Position numbers and translations under genes: made by a program. 64,000 nt of DNA from assembly GCA_029570205.1 (NCBI GenBank), contig JAKQSI010000053.1:22477-86476 (forward strand), read 5' to 3'. Origin of the DNA: Candidatus Omnitrophota bacterium. GTDB lineage: Bacteria; Hinthialibacterota; Hinthialibacteria; Hinthialibacterales; JAKPRU01. The notes beneath the pieces were generated by a model. The model ran no database searches, had not been told where the DNA came from, and saw nothing but the letters and a program-made list of their open reading frames with translations. Position 1 is the first letter of the stretch. Each line of letters starts with the position of its first letter. Shown here piece after piece: positions 7,700 to 19,163 of the stretch.

Positions 7700-10600
7700 T
7701 TACTGAGGCGGCAGAACGATTCCGTTGCCGGAAATACGGCCGATTTCCAGATCCCGAGCGATGTCGAATCCCAGAAACGGAGGATTCTCAATCGGTGTCG
7801 CCGCGCCGATTGCATGAATTCCGCCGTAACCATCCAGGACATAGAATCCATCGCTGCCGTCACCGACTACACCGTCTCCGTTAGAGTCAAGCGGGTTGAC
7901 CACAATATCGCGAGCAATATCGAATCCGAAATAGACAGGCGCCGGATTCATCACCAGAGCCAGATCGCCCGCCGTTCCCGGAATCTCCGTATCCAGAGGC
8001 GGCGCTCCCAGGAACCCGCCCGCTGTGGCATAAACCTGACCCAAACCGTTCAGCATCACCAGATCGCGGACTTGGCCCTGCGCATCTGTGACAATGTCGA
8101 ACGCCCGGAAGAGATCGGCATTCACAAGCACATGCGGGTTCTGCAACGGCGGTGTTGTGGTTGTGCCGTAGTGATGAATCACTCCCCAGCCGTCCATAAT
8201 CATGTAACCGACAGGCTGGTTTCCGTTGTAGACCACTTCCAAATCACGCGCAAGATCGGCGCCGAATCCGCTCTCGACCAGACTTGCATCGAACAGACCT
8301 TCAGCATCGAACACCGTATCGATTACACCGTTACCGTTCAGGTCTTCCGCCGGTATCGTAATCTCTCGCATCCCCAAGCTGGGGTTATTGGGATCAATCC
8401 ATACAAACTCAACCATTTCCGGGTCCAGAATTCCGTTCCCGTTCACATCTTCCGTGCTGAACGCAAAGATATCGTATTCTCCGTTTCCATTGCTGTCTTC
8501 CAGGAAAATGGAGCCATCTAACCGGACGCGGGGAGTATCTGCCGTGACTCGCGTATTCCCACTCGCGATGATCCGATCCCGAACCAAGTCACTAAAGAAC
8601 GGCGCATCTCCGAGTGTCCTGACAAATCCATTACCCGCCAGGACATAACCGGACACCGTGTTGTTTGCCGTGGAAGTGATTTCCAGATCCCGCGCAATGT
8701 TAGAATCTAAGTAGAAATCATCTTCCACAGAAGGCGCGCTGGAGCCACCAATCGGCCCGATAACCCAGCCATCGGCATAAAGTTGATAATAAGTCCCCGT
8801 GGCGTCCCGTGCCTCGGCAAGCGCACGCATCCTGTCAGTTAAGTAAAAGAGGCCGCTCCCTACGGTCCCGCCTGGCGTGTGAATCGCCCCGAATCCGTCC
8901 ATCACAAGATAGGGAACCGCTGTTCGGTGAGGCATGACATTGACAGGATTGCTCATATTCCCGGCCGCATCACGGGTAATCACAACAATCGTGTCGCGGT
9001 TTCTCGTATCCACGGTAACATAGAAACCTCCGGCGCTGTTGGCTGTTGTCACAGCCAGAAGCTCGAGAAGGCCGGCGTCACCGTAAATCGCCACCCTGCA
9101 CCCTTGCTCTACAGCCCCATCCTGCCCCGTAATAGCATTCGCTGTGACCGAGATAAGATTCGGGTTGGGATCGACCGCCTCGACATCCAGCGAAACCGGA
9201 ATCGGATCGGGACTGTAGTTGCCGAACTGGTCCATCAACGCAATAAATACCCTCTTGTGGCCCGAATAGGTCTGCGTACTCGCGCTCCAGAAGTTGTATC
9301 CCAGATTCAGGTTGTTCGCTCCCGGAATAGGAATGAAGTATCCCGGCGGCAATCCGATTCCAACCAAATTCCCATACGGAGCGCCGAGCAGCGCGTTCAT
9401 GGGTTTCACGTCAAGCAACTGGATATTATGAATATCCCAAACATCGAGCGTTTCGCTGTCATCCTTGTTTGCGAGAACGAAGACGAAGTTCAACGCATCC
9501 GCTGGCAGCCTCGGACCGACCGTGGCAAAGTTCGGAAAGATATTCAGTACGTTCAGAATGTCCGGTGCTTCCGAACCATTCTGAACCAGCTGAACATCGT
9601 CATCCGTGAAGATCAAAGGAAGAACTGTGGCAATCTCGGGTCCGCTCCGGTCAAATCCGGAACCATCGCCCGTGGAGATCTTCATAGAGCCGATAAATCC
9701 ACCGGTGAATGGATCCCGGGCAACCAGATAGAACTCTTTAATCAAGGTTGTCGAATTGAACACCGTAGCGTCCGGCAAATAAGTCGGGATCTGAAGAGGA
9801 TGATCGAGACTCCCGTCCGCTTGGGAAATCGGTGGAAAATCGAGATCCGTAAGGGGAAGCCGGAACAACAACCCATCGGTTTTTTCGGCAAACGCCACAA
9901 CCGCCACACCCGGCATCGGTCGCCCCGGATTCGCCGCATCTTCCACGACAACCTTCAGCTGAGCCGGAACCGTCGGACCGTTCAAGGTGAAATTGAGATT
10001 CGTGAATTTCACCAGAGAAACACCCGCAGCGGCTTTGCTCAGAACAACCTGCGTGTACTGACTGAAATTCCCGGCACGGTCAACTACCTGAATATAGACA
10101 ATCTGGCTGGCGATTCCCTGAATGCTGACCGTAAATACACCGGCCCCATTGGAGCTCGTTTGTGCAATGGCGCCCGACAAGACTCCGGCCGGCAGACTCG
10201 CCACGACCTGCCCTGTCTGCGCTGTATTGAGAATGTCCGCATTGACCGAATCCAGGCCGATTACAATGATTCCGGAATTCGGTTCCGCCGTGCCCGTTAT
10301 TGTCGTTGTGGGATATCCGACCGCTACATCGGCTTGGGTGACAACGGCGGGCTGAGCCGTATTATCGATGATCAATCTCGGCAGAAGACTGACGTTTCCT
10401 GCCGGATCGATCAGTGTGATATCAACGGTGGGAGAACGCGGAACATCGAACACAAACGAACCATCGGTTGCATCCGCCCAGGTTGTGCCGAGCCAGAAGG
10501 GTCCCCCTTCGCTGATGGCGTCCACTTGTTCTGCACGCACCACCAGTATCGAACCCGGTTCGACCACTCCCTGGATTCGCCCGACAAGCCCTGCGGCGGC

Positions 10601-11842
10601 CAGAGCCGCATTATCCTCGGCTTTTGCGACCGTCGGTCCCTCAAAAACTGTAGCCACCGTATCGGGATTTGTGAAAGCAATACCCTGTGCTGTGTTTCCG
10701 AAACGGTCTTGAACCAGGAGTGTCGCCTGACTTAAAGAAATATACATATCCCCACCCGCGTTAACCGCCTGGTGTATCTGCAGGGCGGACAACGCACCCT
10801 GATAATCGCAATTGGCGGAACCCACAACTACGACATTCCCGTCAACTGTCTGAACCGCATGGACACTGGAAAAAGCCTCCGCCGTGGTGGCCGGACCGTT
10901 GGCCATCGCCACCACACCTGCGGGCAAGGGGAATGTCCCATCCGGATTCCGACTGTTATTCGTTGTGAAAGTCAACGCGGCCGAGTCCAGGTCCGCCGTG
11001 ACATCATCCTGAATCGCTGCGGTATAAACCTGACCCGCCTGCGTCGTAATCCGCAAGTAAAGTTTGCTTTCGGGATACAGAGTGCGTGTTGAAGGCGCGG
11101 TATCCGCAATCGTCGGACGGGAGGAACTCAAATCCGGTATCGACCACGGATTGATGTTGCCGTCGCTGACATACGTGTTGCGGACGTTCTTCAGACTCTG
11201 CGTGTTGAATACACGGTAATTCAGCCACTCGGTCTCACTACCGACCGCGCTGCGCGGTACGCTGAATACCTCCACTTTGGCTCTCTCGGGAACAGCGCCT
11301 GGGAGGCCTTCGAATTCGTCGGTGAAATTCGGCCGCTGAGTCAGAAGCGCCTTGCCGAAAGTGATACCCGCAGTATCCGACACAATGTCAATGAGCTTGT
11401 GCGGGTCCCCGCTCGCCGTAGTGAAATCGATGGTGAACGTGGCGGTGAACGGCGTTGCGGGCGTGGTCGGGTCCGTGATTTCAACCCGAAGCGTCTGGCC
11501 CTGAGCTCCCAAGGAGACGAGAATCGGGCTTTCCGAAGGCGCAGGGAACGATCCCAACGCGCCGGCGGTTCCACGGCCAACTTCGATGAAGGTCGGATAT
11601 CGGACAATAACCGTGCTCCATCCCGGAACGGAACCCGTCAGTCCATAAATCGTGATCCTGGCCCCATCGTTCACGAGCAGGACATCGCCCACCCGCGAAC
11701 TATCCGCCGGATTCTCCGTCTGCAAATGCACACGAGAAACCGTCGCATTCTGTGCCCACACCGGGGCAGACAAGAGGCTGCTTACCATCAACAACCCGCT
11801 CACAAGGGCAACCGTGGTGAAAAGCCTATCGGCCTTTTTCAT
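7700..11842 (-). CDS. Large secreted protein with Ig-like modules and repeated DG-x-G-x-IH motifs
   Basis: 1,380 residues. The start is the ATG at 11842: GAGGAGG lies 7 nt upstream, whereas the ATG two codons earlier is too close. A signal peptide (KK, then a hydrophobic stretch ending APVWAQ) predicts export. The middle (about 400-720) holds adhesin-like beta-sandwich modules of the type that include EPGSI/EPNSG strands. The last 400 residues contain repeats of DGFGAIH, DGWGVIH and DGYGGIH, each near FDIARDLE-like text, suggesting a beta-propeller. Interspersed calcium-loop-like segments (DVNGNGILD, DLNGNGVID, DSNGDGVVG) resemble dockerin loops. Likely a cell-surface or matrix protein. No enzymatic motif was seen. 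A terminator follows. Confidence 0.8.
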   Translation of the reverse strand: MKKADRLFTTVALVSGLLMVSSLLSAPVWAQNATVSRVHLQTENPADSSRVGDVLLVNDGARITIYGLTGSVPGWSTVIVRYPTFIEVGRGTAGALGSFPAPSESPILVSLGAQGQTLRVEITDPTTPATPFTATFTIDFTTASGDPHKLIDIVSDTAGITFGKALLTQRPNFTDEFEGLPGAVPERAKVEVFSVPRSAVGSETEWLNYRVFNTQSLKNVRNTYVSDGNINPWSIPDLSSSRPTIADTAPSTRTLYPESKLYLRITTQAGQVYTAAIQDDVTADLDSAALTFTTNNSRNPDGTFPLPAGVVAMANGPATTAEAFSSVHAVQTVDGNVVVVGSANCDYQGALSALQIHQAVNAGGDMYISLSQATLLVQDRFGNTAQGIAFTNPDTVATVFEGPTVAKAEDNAALAAAGLVGRIQGVVEPGSILVVRAEQVDAISEGGPFWLGTTWADATDGSFVFDVPRSPTVDITLIDPAGNVSLLPRLIIDNTAQPAVVTQADVAVGYPTTTITGTAEPNSGIIVIGLDSVNADILNTAQTGQVVASLPAGVLSGAIAQTSSNGAGVFTVSIQGIASQIVYIQVVDRAGNFSQYTQVVLSKAAAGVSLVKFTNLNFTLNGPTVPAQLKVVVEDAANPGRPMPGVAVVAFAEKTDGLLFRLPLTDLDFPPISQADGSLDHPLQIPTYLPDATVFNSTTLIKEFYLVARDPFTGGFIGSMKISTGDGSGFDRSGPEIATVLPLIFTDDDVQLVQNGSEAPDILNVLNIFPNFATVGPRLPADALNFVFVLANKDDSETLDVWDIHNIQLLDVKPMNALLGAPYGNLVGIGLPPGYFIPIPGANNLNLGYNFWSASTQTYSGHKRVFIALMDQFGNYSPDPIPVSLDVEAVDPNPNLISVTANAITGQDGAVEQGCRVAIYGDAGLLELLAVTTANSAGGFYVTVDTRNRDTIVVITRDAAGNMSNPVNVMPHRTAVPYLVMDGFGAIHTPGGTVGSGLFYLTDRMRALAEARDATGTYYQLYADGWVIGPIGGSSAPSVEDDFYLDSNIARDLEITSTANNTVSGYVLAGNGFVRTLGDAPFFSDLVRDRIIASGNTRVTADTPRVRLDGSIFLEDSNGNGEYDIFAFSTEDVNGNGILDPEMVEFVWIDPNNPSLGMREITIPAEDLNGNGVIDTVFDAEGLFDASLVESGFGADLARDLEVVYNGNQPVGYMIMDGWGVIHHYGTTTTPPLQNPHVLVNADLFRAFDIVTDAQGQVRDLVMLNGLGQVYATAGGFLGAPPLDTEIPGTAGDLALVMNPAPVYFGFDIARDIVVNPLDSNGDGVVGDGSDGFYVLDGYGGIHAIGAATPIENPPFLGFDIARDLEIGRISGNGIVLPPQ

Positions 11843-11933
11843 TATCATTCCTCCTCAGGTTCCTGAGTTAAATCTACCCAGTGCTAGTCGCATCGAGCCG
11901 GCTTCGTTTCACAACGATCCGTCTTCGACCTTA

Positions 11934-12341
11934 CTATACCCCAACAGCCTGGGAGAGAGCCACCGGGCTGTCGATTTCCACATCCTGCATTGCTTGACTC
12001 CGGATATCCTCCACCGTGACATTCACGGCGGAAACCGAATGTCCGATCATCTCTTCGATCCAATGTTTCACTTCACTCTGAAGAGTCGCCGCAATCTGCG
12101 GGATGGGCATTTCATCCCACAAAGTCACGTTCAAATCCACAACCACATCCCCGGCGCCGACCGCCACTTTCACTCCGCGAACCACATCGCCATTCCGTAA
12201 AAATCCCTCCGCCCGTTGAACATCCAAACCACCGATAGCCGCCACACCAGGCGCCCGACAGGCACACAGAGCGGCAATCGTGGCAAACACATCATCCGCG
12301 ACACTCGGATCGCTCAAATTCGTCGTGGTGATCTCATCCAT
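11934..12341 (-). CDS. Asp23/Gls24-family protein
   Basis: 135 residues matching Asp23/Gls24 (DUF322): an N-terminal helix, the VAAIGG-like turn, a strand pair with GVKVAVGAGDVVVDLNVT, a PIPQIAATLQ segment and a C-terminal VNVTVEDI strand. In Firmicutes, members sit at the membrane and are tied to envelope stress; the role in this lineage is unknown. The start overlaps the end of the HU gene by 8 bp, so the two are probably cotranslated. Confidence 0.8.
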   Translation of the reverse strand: MDEITTTNLSDPSVADDVFATIAALCACRAPGVAAIGGLDVQRAEGFLRNGDVVRGVKVAVGAGDVVVDLNVTLWDEMPIPQIAATLQSEVKHWIEEMIGHSVSAVNVTVEDIRSQAMQDVEIDSPVALSQAVGV

Positions 12342-12648
12342 TTTCTCTTGGCAATTTCTCCGCTGCTATGGCTCCTTTAGCCACTCGATCTCTCATATAT
12401 TTGCCGGCCTTAAATTGTACAATATTTCTTGCCGGAACGTCAGCAGATTCTTTTGTCACCGGATTCCTTCCCACCCGCGCCGGTGTGCGTTTCACCCGAA
12501 ATACACCAAAATTACGAACTTCAATACGCCGCTCACGGGCCAGGGTTTCAATGAACGAATCAAATACGCATTCTACAATGGTCTTCGTGTGACTTTTTTT
12601 CTGGCGCGTCCGTTGCGCGACGATTTCAATAATTTCTTTTTTGGTCAC
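12334..12648 (-). CDS. HU/IHF-family DNA-binding protein (copy 2)
   Basis: 104 residues from the GTG at 12648 (reads TKKEIIEIVAQRT). The frame stays open to a TTG at 12720, but those 24 extra residues have no HU counterpart. The core RNFGVFRVKRTPARVGRNP and the following KESADVPARNIVQFKAGKYM carry the beta-arm and C-terminal helix. It differs from copy 1 by a lysine-rich N-terminal half and a 10-residue tail. It lies 110 bp downstream of the initiator tRNA in the same orientation and may be read through from the tRNA promoter. Confidence 0.9.
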   Translation of the reverse strand: MTKKEIIEIVAQRTRQKKSHTKTIVECVFDSFIETLARERRIEVRNFGVFRVKRTPARVGRNPVTKESADVPARNIVQFKAGKYMRDRVAKGAIAAEKLPRENG

Positions 12649-12759
12649 GGCGATTTCTCTGTCTGCCCAGTGGCTCGAAAAGAATCCTTCTTCTTCCGTA
12701 AACACCACCTCTGCCTTCAACAGTGCGACACAGCGTCACAGCCTGCGCCGCATAATGAA

Positions 12760-12831
<72 letters not shown>

Positions 12832-12917
12832 TCACTCCTTCTTAAACAGTCTCCAAACGACCGTACGTTCCTATCGTCCTCGACGCACCTGATTTCTAAC
12901 GATTAAGGTAAATCTAC

Positions 12918-12944
12918 AGTATAGCGATGCCCTTCTTATGTCAA
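12918..12944 (-). promoter_or_regulatory. Putative promoter of the initiator tRNA
   Basis: TTGACA (12939-12944) and TATACT (12918-12923) on the minus strand are near-consensus boxes with a 15-nt spacer, slightly short. Transcription would begin about 80 nt before the tRNA. Confidence 0.6.
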
Positions 12945-13066
12945 GGCGAATTTTGCCTCCGCGGACACAGAAAAACACTCCCTGTCGGCATTATTCCAGG
13001 TTTATATCCCAAACGGACAATCCCGAGAAACCTGATCGGGAAGTGGACCGGTTATCCGGACCGCTT

Positions 13067-13375
13067 TCAAGACGGTTGTTCTTCCTTCGACTTGACAACC
13101 ACTTCACCCTTTCGAGTATAGCCTAACCGCTCCCGAACCGCACCCTCCCAAGCCAGGGGATCCGTCTCCAGGGCTTTCGCCTCTGCTCGCAACCGATCCC
13201 GCTCCCTCGTCAGGTCCGAAATCTCCGTCTGAACACGCTTCACTTGCTTCTTAAAAACCGCCAAACGCTGATGCCGTTCGGCAACAAACCATCCACCGAC
13301 AAGTACCGCTGCCACCAGCAGAATCATCAGGGCCGGTGTAAACAGGTCGTGCAGGATGCCGTTCTTCAGATTCAT
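13067..13375 (-). CDS. ftsB: FtsB/DivIC-family cell division protein
   Basis: 102 residues: a short cytoplasmic start, one membrane span (about 14-31), then a leucine-zipper-like coiled coil (about 38-72) and the family's C-terminal segment AVRERLGYTRKGEVVV. FtsB bridges FtsL and FtsQ at the division site. It starts 15 bp after the enolase stop; an eno-ftsB order is common in Gram-negative bacteria, which supports the call and an operon. Confidence 0.88.
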   Translation of the reverse strand: MNLKNGILHDLFTPALMILLVAAVLVGGWFVAERHQRLAVFKKQVKRVQTEISDLTRERDRLRAEAKALETDPLAWEGAVRERLGYTRKGEVVVKSKEEQPS

Positions 13376-13390
13376 CTAAGTACCGTAAAC

Positions 13391-15044
<1,654 letters not shown>

Positions 15045-17234
15045 ATGCGAGAGGCTTCGCAAACGTTGCATAAATTGATTCACCGGCAGACTCTCTTATG
15101 GCTGATGCCGGTGTTGCTTGTCTCCGCGGGCTGTAAGACCGTTTCGCCCCGGAAGGCTCCTTCCGCCATGATGGCCCCGCCTGAAGTTTCCTCGGTTACG
15201 CCGCCTGTCCAGCCGGAAACGTCGGTTGATGTGGAACCACCGGCGACGGTCGAGGACATCACCGGGGAGCGGAAACTGACCAAGGGGCAAGAGAACCTGA
15301 TCCTTCAGGAGCTATGGGCCGGAACACTGGCGCACCAGAAAGGGGAGATTGAGGAGGCCCGTCTCCACTATCAACGGATTCTTGACATTGTGCCGGATTC
15401 TCCTCATGCGCTATGCCAAATGGCAAAGACTTATTTGGAAACAGAGAATTATGATGAGGCATTGAAGTATGCGGAGAAAGCGGTCCAGGCGGATCCCTCT
15501 AAGACCGATGCCCTCGAGATCCTGGGCCAGGCGTATGCGCAGAAAAAAGAATATGCCAAAGCCGCCGAGCAGTACCGGCGGATTCTGGAACTAAACCCGC
15601 ATTCCATTCCCGCTTTGCAGCAGCTGGCGGAAATGCGGGCGCTGGATGGAAAAGTCGATGAGGCGGTGGAGATCTATCGGCAGCTGGTCGTGGCCGATCC
15701 GGGCCGATCCGGGCTGTATTATTTTTTCATTTCCTCGATTCTGACCGATGCGCAGCGGTATCCGGAAGCGATTGAGGCTTTTCTGAAACTCCTTGATGAG
15801 TACCCCGATCATTACAAAACCTATTTTGATATTGCCGATTTATATGAGAGGCTGGGCAAGGTCGATGAAGCAGTGGATGTTTTTCTTCGCGCTTTGAAAC
15901 AGGGACCGCCGCCCCAGGTGGAGACACTGGTGCGTTCACGCCTGGCCCGTCTGTATTTACGTCGCGGCTCGCGCGCGGAGGCCTATGCGCAATATGCGCG
16001 GATTCGCCAGCTGAATCCGGAGGACAAAAGCGCCGTGTCTACCATGGCCCTGCTCCTTCTGCACGACAAGGAGTATGACCGTGCGCTCGGCCTGGCGGAT
16101 GAATTGCTCGCGGCGGACCCCATGGATCTTCAGTCCGTCTTGCTCAAATGCGACATTCTCGCGCAAAAAGATCAGTGGAAAGAGAGTGCGGACCTGTTCC
16201 TCAAGTCTTTTCAGGATGTCATTGAGCAAGTCGCCAAAGGACAATTTACACCGGACCGCGCGGATGAGTTTTGTGCCGCCCTGCTGGAGGCCAAAACACG
16301 GGTTTTGTTTATCCGATCCCAGCGGGTCGATGCGCTGATTGGGGTACTGCGTGATGGAATTCAAAAATGTCCCGAAAGTCGCTATTTCCCGCTGGCGCTC
16401 CTTGTCACGCGCGTGGAGGCCGATCAGAAAGACGCTCAGCTGACCGAGGAGATCGAACAGGTCCTTCGGCAATGGGATTCCTCGGTAGGAGAGAACGATC
16501 GCAAGAATTATCTGCTTTATCTCGCGGCATTATACGAGAATGGGACCCTCGGAACTCTCTCGGAGGGCGAATTTGCGCCGATCGTCATCGACATTCTTCT
16601 TCAGGCATCCGAGAAATTCACGGATGATGCCGCCTCTCCCCTGATCCTCTCTATTCTTCAGTTCAATGCAAACGACTGGGCCAATGCGGAAAAATCCCTT
16701 TTGCTTGTGACACAACGAACCCCCCCCAGCGATCCCAAACACCAGGAGGCGCTTGAACGTCTGGCATTGGCCTGCGAGAAAATGAAACGGGTGGATGATG
16801 CGGTTGGTGTGATTCGCAAGATGATTGAAATCGCGCCGGAAAAAGCCTCCCCATATAATATGCTGGGATATCTGTATGCGGAAAATAACCGGAACCTGGA
16901 AGAGGCGGAGACCCTTGTCAAGAAAGCCCTGGAAATTGCCCCGAACGACGGGAATTTCATCGACAGCCTCGGATGGGTGTACTATCGCCAGGGCCGATAT
17001 CAGGAAGCGTTAGACACATTGATTCTTGCCAGGCAGAAAAGCGGGCAAGACCACCCGGTGATTTGCGACCACTTGGGAGATGCCTATCAGGCGATGGGAA
17101 AGATACCCGAAGCAGTTGAACTCTGGCGGCGCGCTCTCGAAATCGGTCCGCAGTATCCGTTCGATTTCACCCCTGAATTCAAGCGCGCTGTGGAAGACAA
17201 AATCCGCAAATCGGAACAGCAACTGACACCATGA
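15045..17234 (+). CDS. Large TPR lipoprotein
   Basis: 729 residues. The N terminus (LLWLMPVLLVSAGC) ends in a lipobox with Cys about 26, so it is probably an outer-membrane or periplasmic lipoprotein. About a dozen tetratricopeptide repeats follow, e.g. PHALCQMAKTYLETENYDEA and ALEIAPNDGNFIDSLGWVYY; the second half resembles the TPR proteins that accompany lipoprotein or polysaccharide export. GAGGA lies before the ATG. Its stop overlaps the yqeK-like start (ATGA), so the two are translationally coupled. Confidence 0.88.
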   Translation: MREASQTLHKLIHRQTLLWLMPVLLVSAGCKTVSPRKAPSAMMAPPEVSSVTPPVQPETSVDVEPPATVEDITGERKLTKGQENLILQELWAGTLAHQKGEIEEARLHYQRILDIVPDSPHALCQMAKTYLETENYDEALKYAEKAVQADPSKTDALEILGQAYAQKKEYAKAAEQYRRILELNPHSIPALQQLAEMRALDGKVDEAVEIYRQLVVADPGRSGLYYFFISSILTDAQRYPEAIEAFLKLLDEYPDHYKTYFDIADLYERLGKVDEAVDVFLRALKQGPPPQVETLVRSRLARLYLRRGSRAEAYAQYARIRQLNPEDKSAVSTMALLLLHDKEYDRALGLADELLAADPMDLQSVLLKCDILAQKDQWKESADLFLKSFQDVIEQVAKGQFTPDRADEFCAALLEAKTRVLFIRSQRVDALIGVLRDGIQKCPESRYFPLALLVTRVEADQKDAQLTEEIEQVLRQWDSSVGENDRKNYLLYLAALYENGTLGTLSEGEFAPIVIDILLQASEKFTDDAASPLILSILQFNANDWANAEKSLLLVTQRTPPSDPKHQEALERLALACEKMKRVDDAVGVIRKMIEIAPEKASPYNMLGYLYAENNRNLEEAETLVKKALEIAPNDGNFIDSLGWVYYRQGRYQEALDTLILARQKSGQDHPVICDHLGDAYQAMGKIPEAVELWRRALEIGPQYPFDFTPEFKRAVEDKIRKSEQQLTP

Positions 17235-17860
17235 ATCTCTCAAAAGAACCTGACACGGTGGCGGACCTTCTTACCGCCCTGAAGGAGGTTTTGTCTCCCG
17301 AACGGATTCAGCACTGTATCGGTGTTCGGGACACCTCGGTGGAGTTGTACCGGGCCTGGAATGGGGATTCGGCGGACATCGAAATCCTGGCGCAAGCCGC
17401 GCTTCTTCACGATGTGGCGAAAGAAATGGATGGCGAGGCGATGCGGCAGGCGATTGCCGAAGGCTGGATTGTGTTCGGTAATGACCTGCTGGAAACGCGC
17501 GGCCTGGTTCATGCGCCTCTGTCGGCAGTGTACGCGGAGCGCCGGTTCGGCCTGCAAGACAGGGACGCTCTGTTTGCCATCGCCTATCATCCCACGGGGC
17601 ATCCCGATTTCGGCGATCTGGGCCTGGCGATTTTTCTCGCAGACTATCTGGAGCCGAACCGGACATTCGAGAACCACCGGGAAGTGTTGCTTTCATTGGC
17701 ATACAAGGACCCTGTCCCAGCTGCGTTGGAAGTTGCCCGGCAGAAAATCGACATTATGAAACTGAAGAATCGCTCCCCGCACCCGGTCTCAATCGCGTTT
17801 CACGATCACTTGCAGCAACGCCTCGAACCGGAAAAAGCCGCCGGTAAAATGCCGCTGTGA
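17231..17860 (+). CDS. YqeK-like HD-domain hydrolase
   Basis: 209 residues. The HD superfamily metal ligands are all visible: an early H (QHCIGV), LLHDVAKE, the HAPLSA helix, AIAYHPTGH and FLADYLEPNR. This pattern fits YqeK, described as a symmetrical diadenosine tetraphosphate hydrolase usually found near nadD and rsfS. Those neighbours are absent here; it is instead coupled to a TPR lipoprotein by a 4-bp overlap. The substrate is inferred from the family only. Confidence 0.82.
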   Translation: MNLSKEPDTVADLLTALKEVLSPERIQHCIGVRDTSVELYRAWNGDSADIEILAQAALLHDVAKEMDGEAMRQAIAEGWIVFGNDLLETRGLVHAPLSAVYAERRFGLQDRDALFAIAYHPTGHPDFGDLGLAIFLADYLEPNRTFENHREVLLSLAYKDPVPAALEVARQKIDIMKLKNRSPHPVSIAFHDHLQQRLEPEKAAGKMPL

Positions 17861-17985
17861 CCTAAAGATATCTCCCTGTATCTCTCCCGGCGGAATAGAG
17901 AACAGTACGATTGTTCGTGATTGAGTCCGCAATCCGCCTCAATCCACTATTCATCCTTCGTCCTTCATCGTTTACAATCGGCGCC

Positions 17986-18936
17986 ATGCCACATGAGCCG
18001 ATCCACCCGATTATCGAATTGACCGAACAGGAGGCCGCAAGCGTTCTGTCTTCGTGGCTGGACCGCGAGGTGCAGGTTCATGCTGTGCGTCGGCTGGTCG
18101 GGGGGTGTGTCAATACGGTGGTGCGGGTGGATTTCGATGGGGATGAGGTGGTTGTGAAATTGTCGCGCCTGGTGGGAGACTCGAAACTGGACGAGGAATG
18201 CGATGTCCTGAAATTCTTTGAGCAAGTCCCCTCGTTTCGTGTCCCGCGCCTGTTGTATCGGGATATTTCGGGCCGGTCGGTTCCGTACTCTTTTTACATA
18301 ATGGAGTACCTCAATGGAGTGAACATGGCGGATGCCTCTTCCATGCTGGGAGCCGGGGACCGTATGGTGATCGAGCGGGAAATCGCCGAGGCGGTGGTGA
18401 ACCTGCATGAACTCCGTCGTGAGCAGTTCGGCCCCTGTACCGGCGACGAGCAGGATCGGAAATGGAGCGCCTGTTTCGGTCGGCGGTTCGACCGCACTGT
18501 TGCGCAAATCCGCGAGAAACAACTCCTTGAACCGAATATCCTGGAACAGGTTATAGAAATTAAAAGGGCCTTTTGCCCCCTGTTGGATACGGCGGCTGCG
18601 CCGGCGCTGACCCATGGAGATATTTGGGCGACAAATATCATTCTGTCGCCTGCAAGCGGGGCTTGGTCGCTGGGGGGATTTGTCGATCCGGGCGGGCTGT
18701 TTGCGCACCCGGAATATGAACTGGCGTACCTGGATATCTGGAACACAGTGGGAAGGACTTTTCATGAGATTTACCGGTCTTATCATCCGATTGAGCCGGG
18801 TTATGAGTTGCGTAGACTTTTCTACTGGCTTCATACATTGTTGATTCATGTGCGTGCATTTCAGTCCGATTACTATCGTTCCGCTGCGCACCAGTTAATC
18901 GAGCAAATGATTCGGATGGTGAGGAAAGGGAGATAG
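17986..18936 (+). CDS. Fructosamine/aminoglycoside kinase-like phosphotransferase
   Basis: 316 residues from the ATG at 17986 (a TTG-started extension is unlikely). The protein-kinase-like fold of the APH/fructosamine kinase group is visible: GGCVNTVVRVDFDGDEVVVKL (nucleotide loop and lysine), IMEYLNG (hinge), THGDIWATNIIL (catalytic loop, HGDxxxxN) and GFVDPGG in place of the metal-binding D-x-D region. Fructosamine kinases carry HGDLWSGN, so the closest match is that family, which repairs glycated proteins or phosphorylates small amino sugars. The actual substrate is unknown. It starts 125 bp after yqeK. Confidence 0.75.
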   Translation: MPHEPIHPIIELTEQEAASVLSSWLDREVQVHAVRRLVGGCVNTVVRVDFDGDEVVVKLSRLVGDSKLDEECDVLKFFEQVPSFRVPRLLYRDISGRSVPYSFYIMEYLNGVNMADASSMLGAGDRMVIEREIAEAVVNLHELRREQFGPCTGDEQDRKWSACFGRRFDRTVAQIREKQLLEPNILEQVIEIKRAFCPLLDTAAAPALTHGDIWATNIILSPASGAWSLGGFVDPGGLFAHPEYELAYLDIWNTVGRTFHEIYRSYHPIEPGYELRRLFYWLHTLLIHVRAFQSDYYRSAAHQLIEQMIRMVRKGR

Positions 18937-18957
18937 ACGGTTGATACCCCCTTCAAT

Positions 18958-19028
18958 CCCCCCGTAAACGGGGGGAAGAGTTTCGCGGCCAACGGGGGAA
19001 CATTTTCCCTCCCCGTTTACGGGGAGGG
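18958..19028. repeat. Pair of C/G-rich intergenic palindromes
   Basis: CCCCCCGTAAACGGGGGG (18958-18975) and CCCTCCCCGT...ACGGGGAGGG (19007-19028) have the same GTAAAC/GTTTAC core in opposite orientation. They lie between the kinase-like gene and the oxidoreductase and belong to the set of palindromic intergenic repeats seen across the window. Confidence 0.75.
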
Positions 19029-19163
19029 CCGGGGAGGGGTTCTTGACGGTGTTGGTGGGGAGGGCTGGCGGTTCTTCAGTCCACTTTGTCCACAATGTTC
19101 GCTCCGGTTTCCGCCGGAATGATGGGGAACATGGGACATTATACAATATGGAGGTCACATTAC

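Noticed and set aside
8879-10735. A 618-codon plus-strand open frame.
   Set aside because: Antisense to the large secreted protein; composition and motifs fit the minus-strand gene, not this frame.
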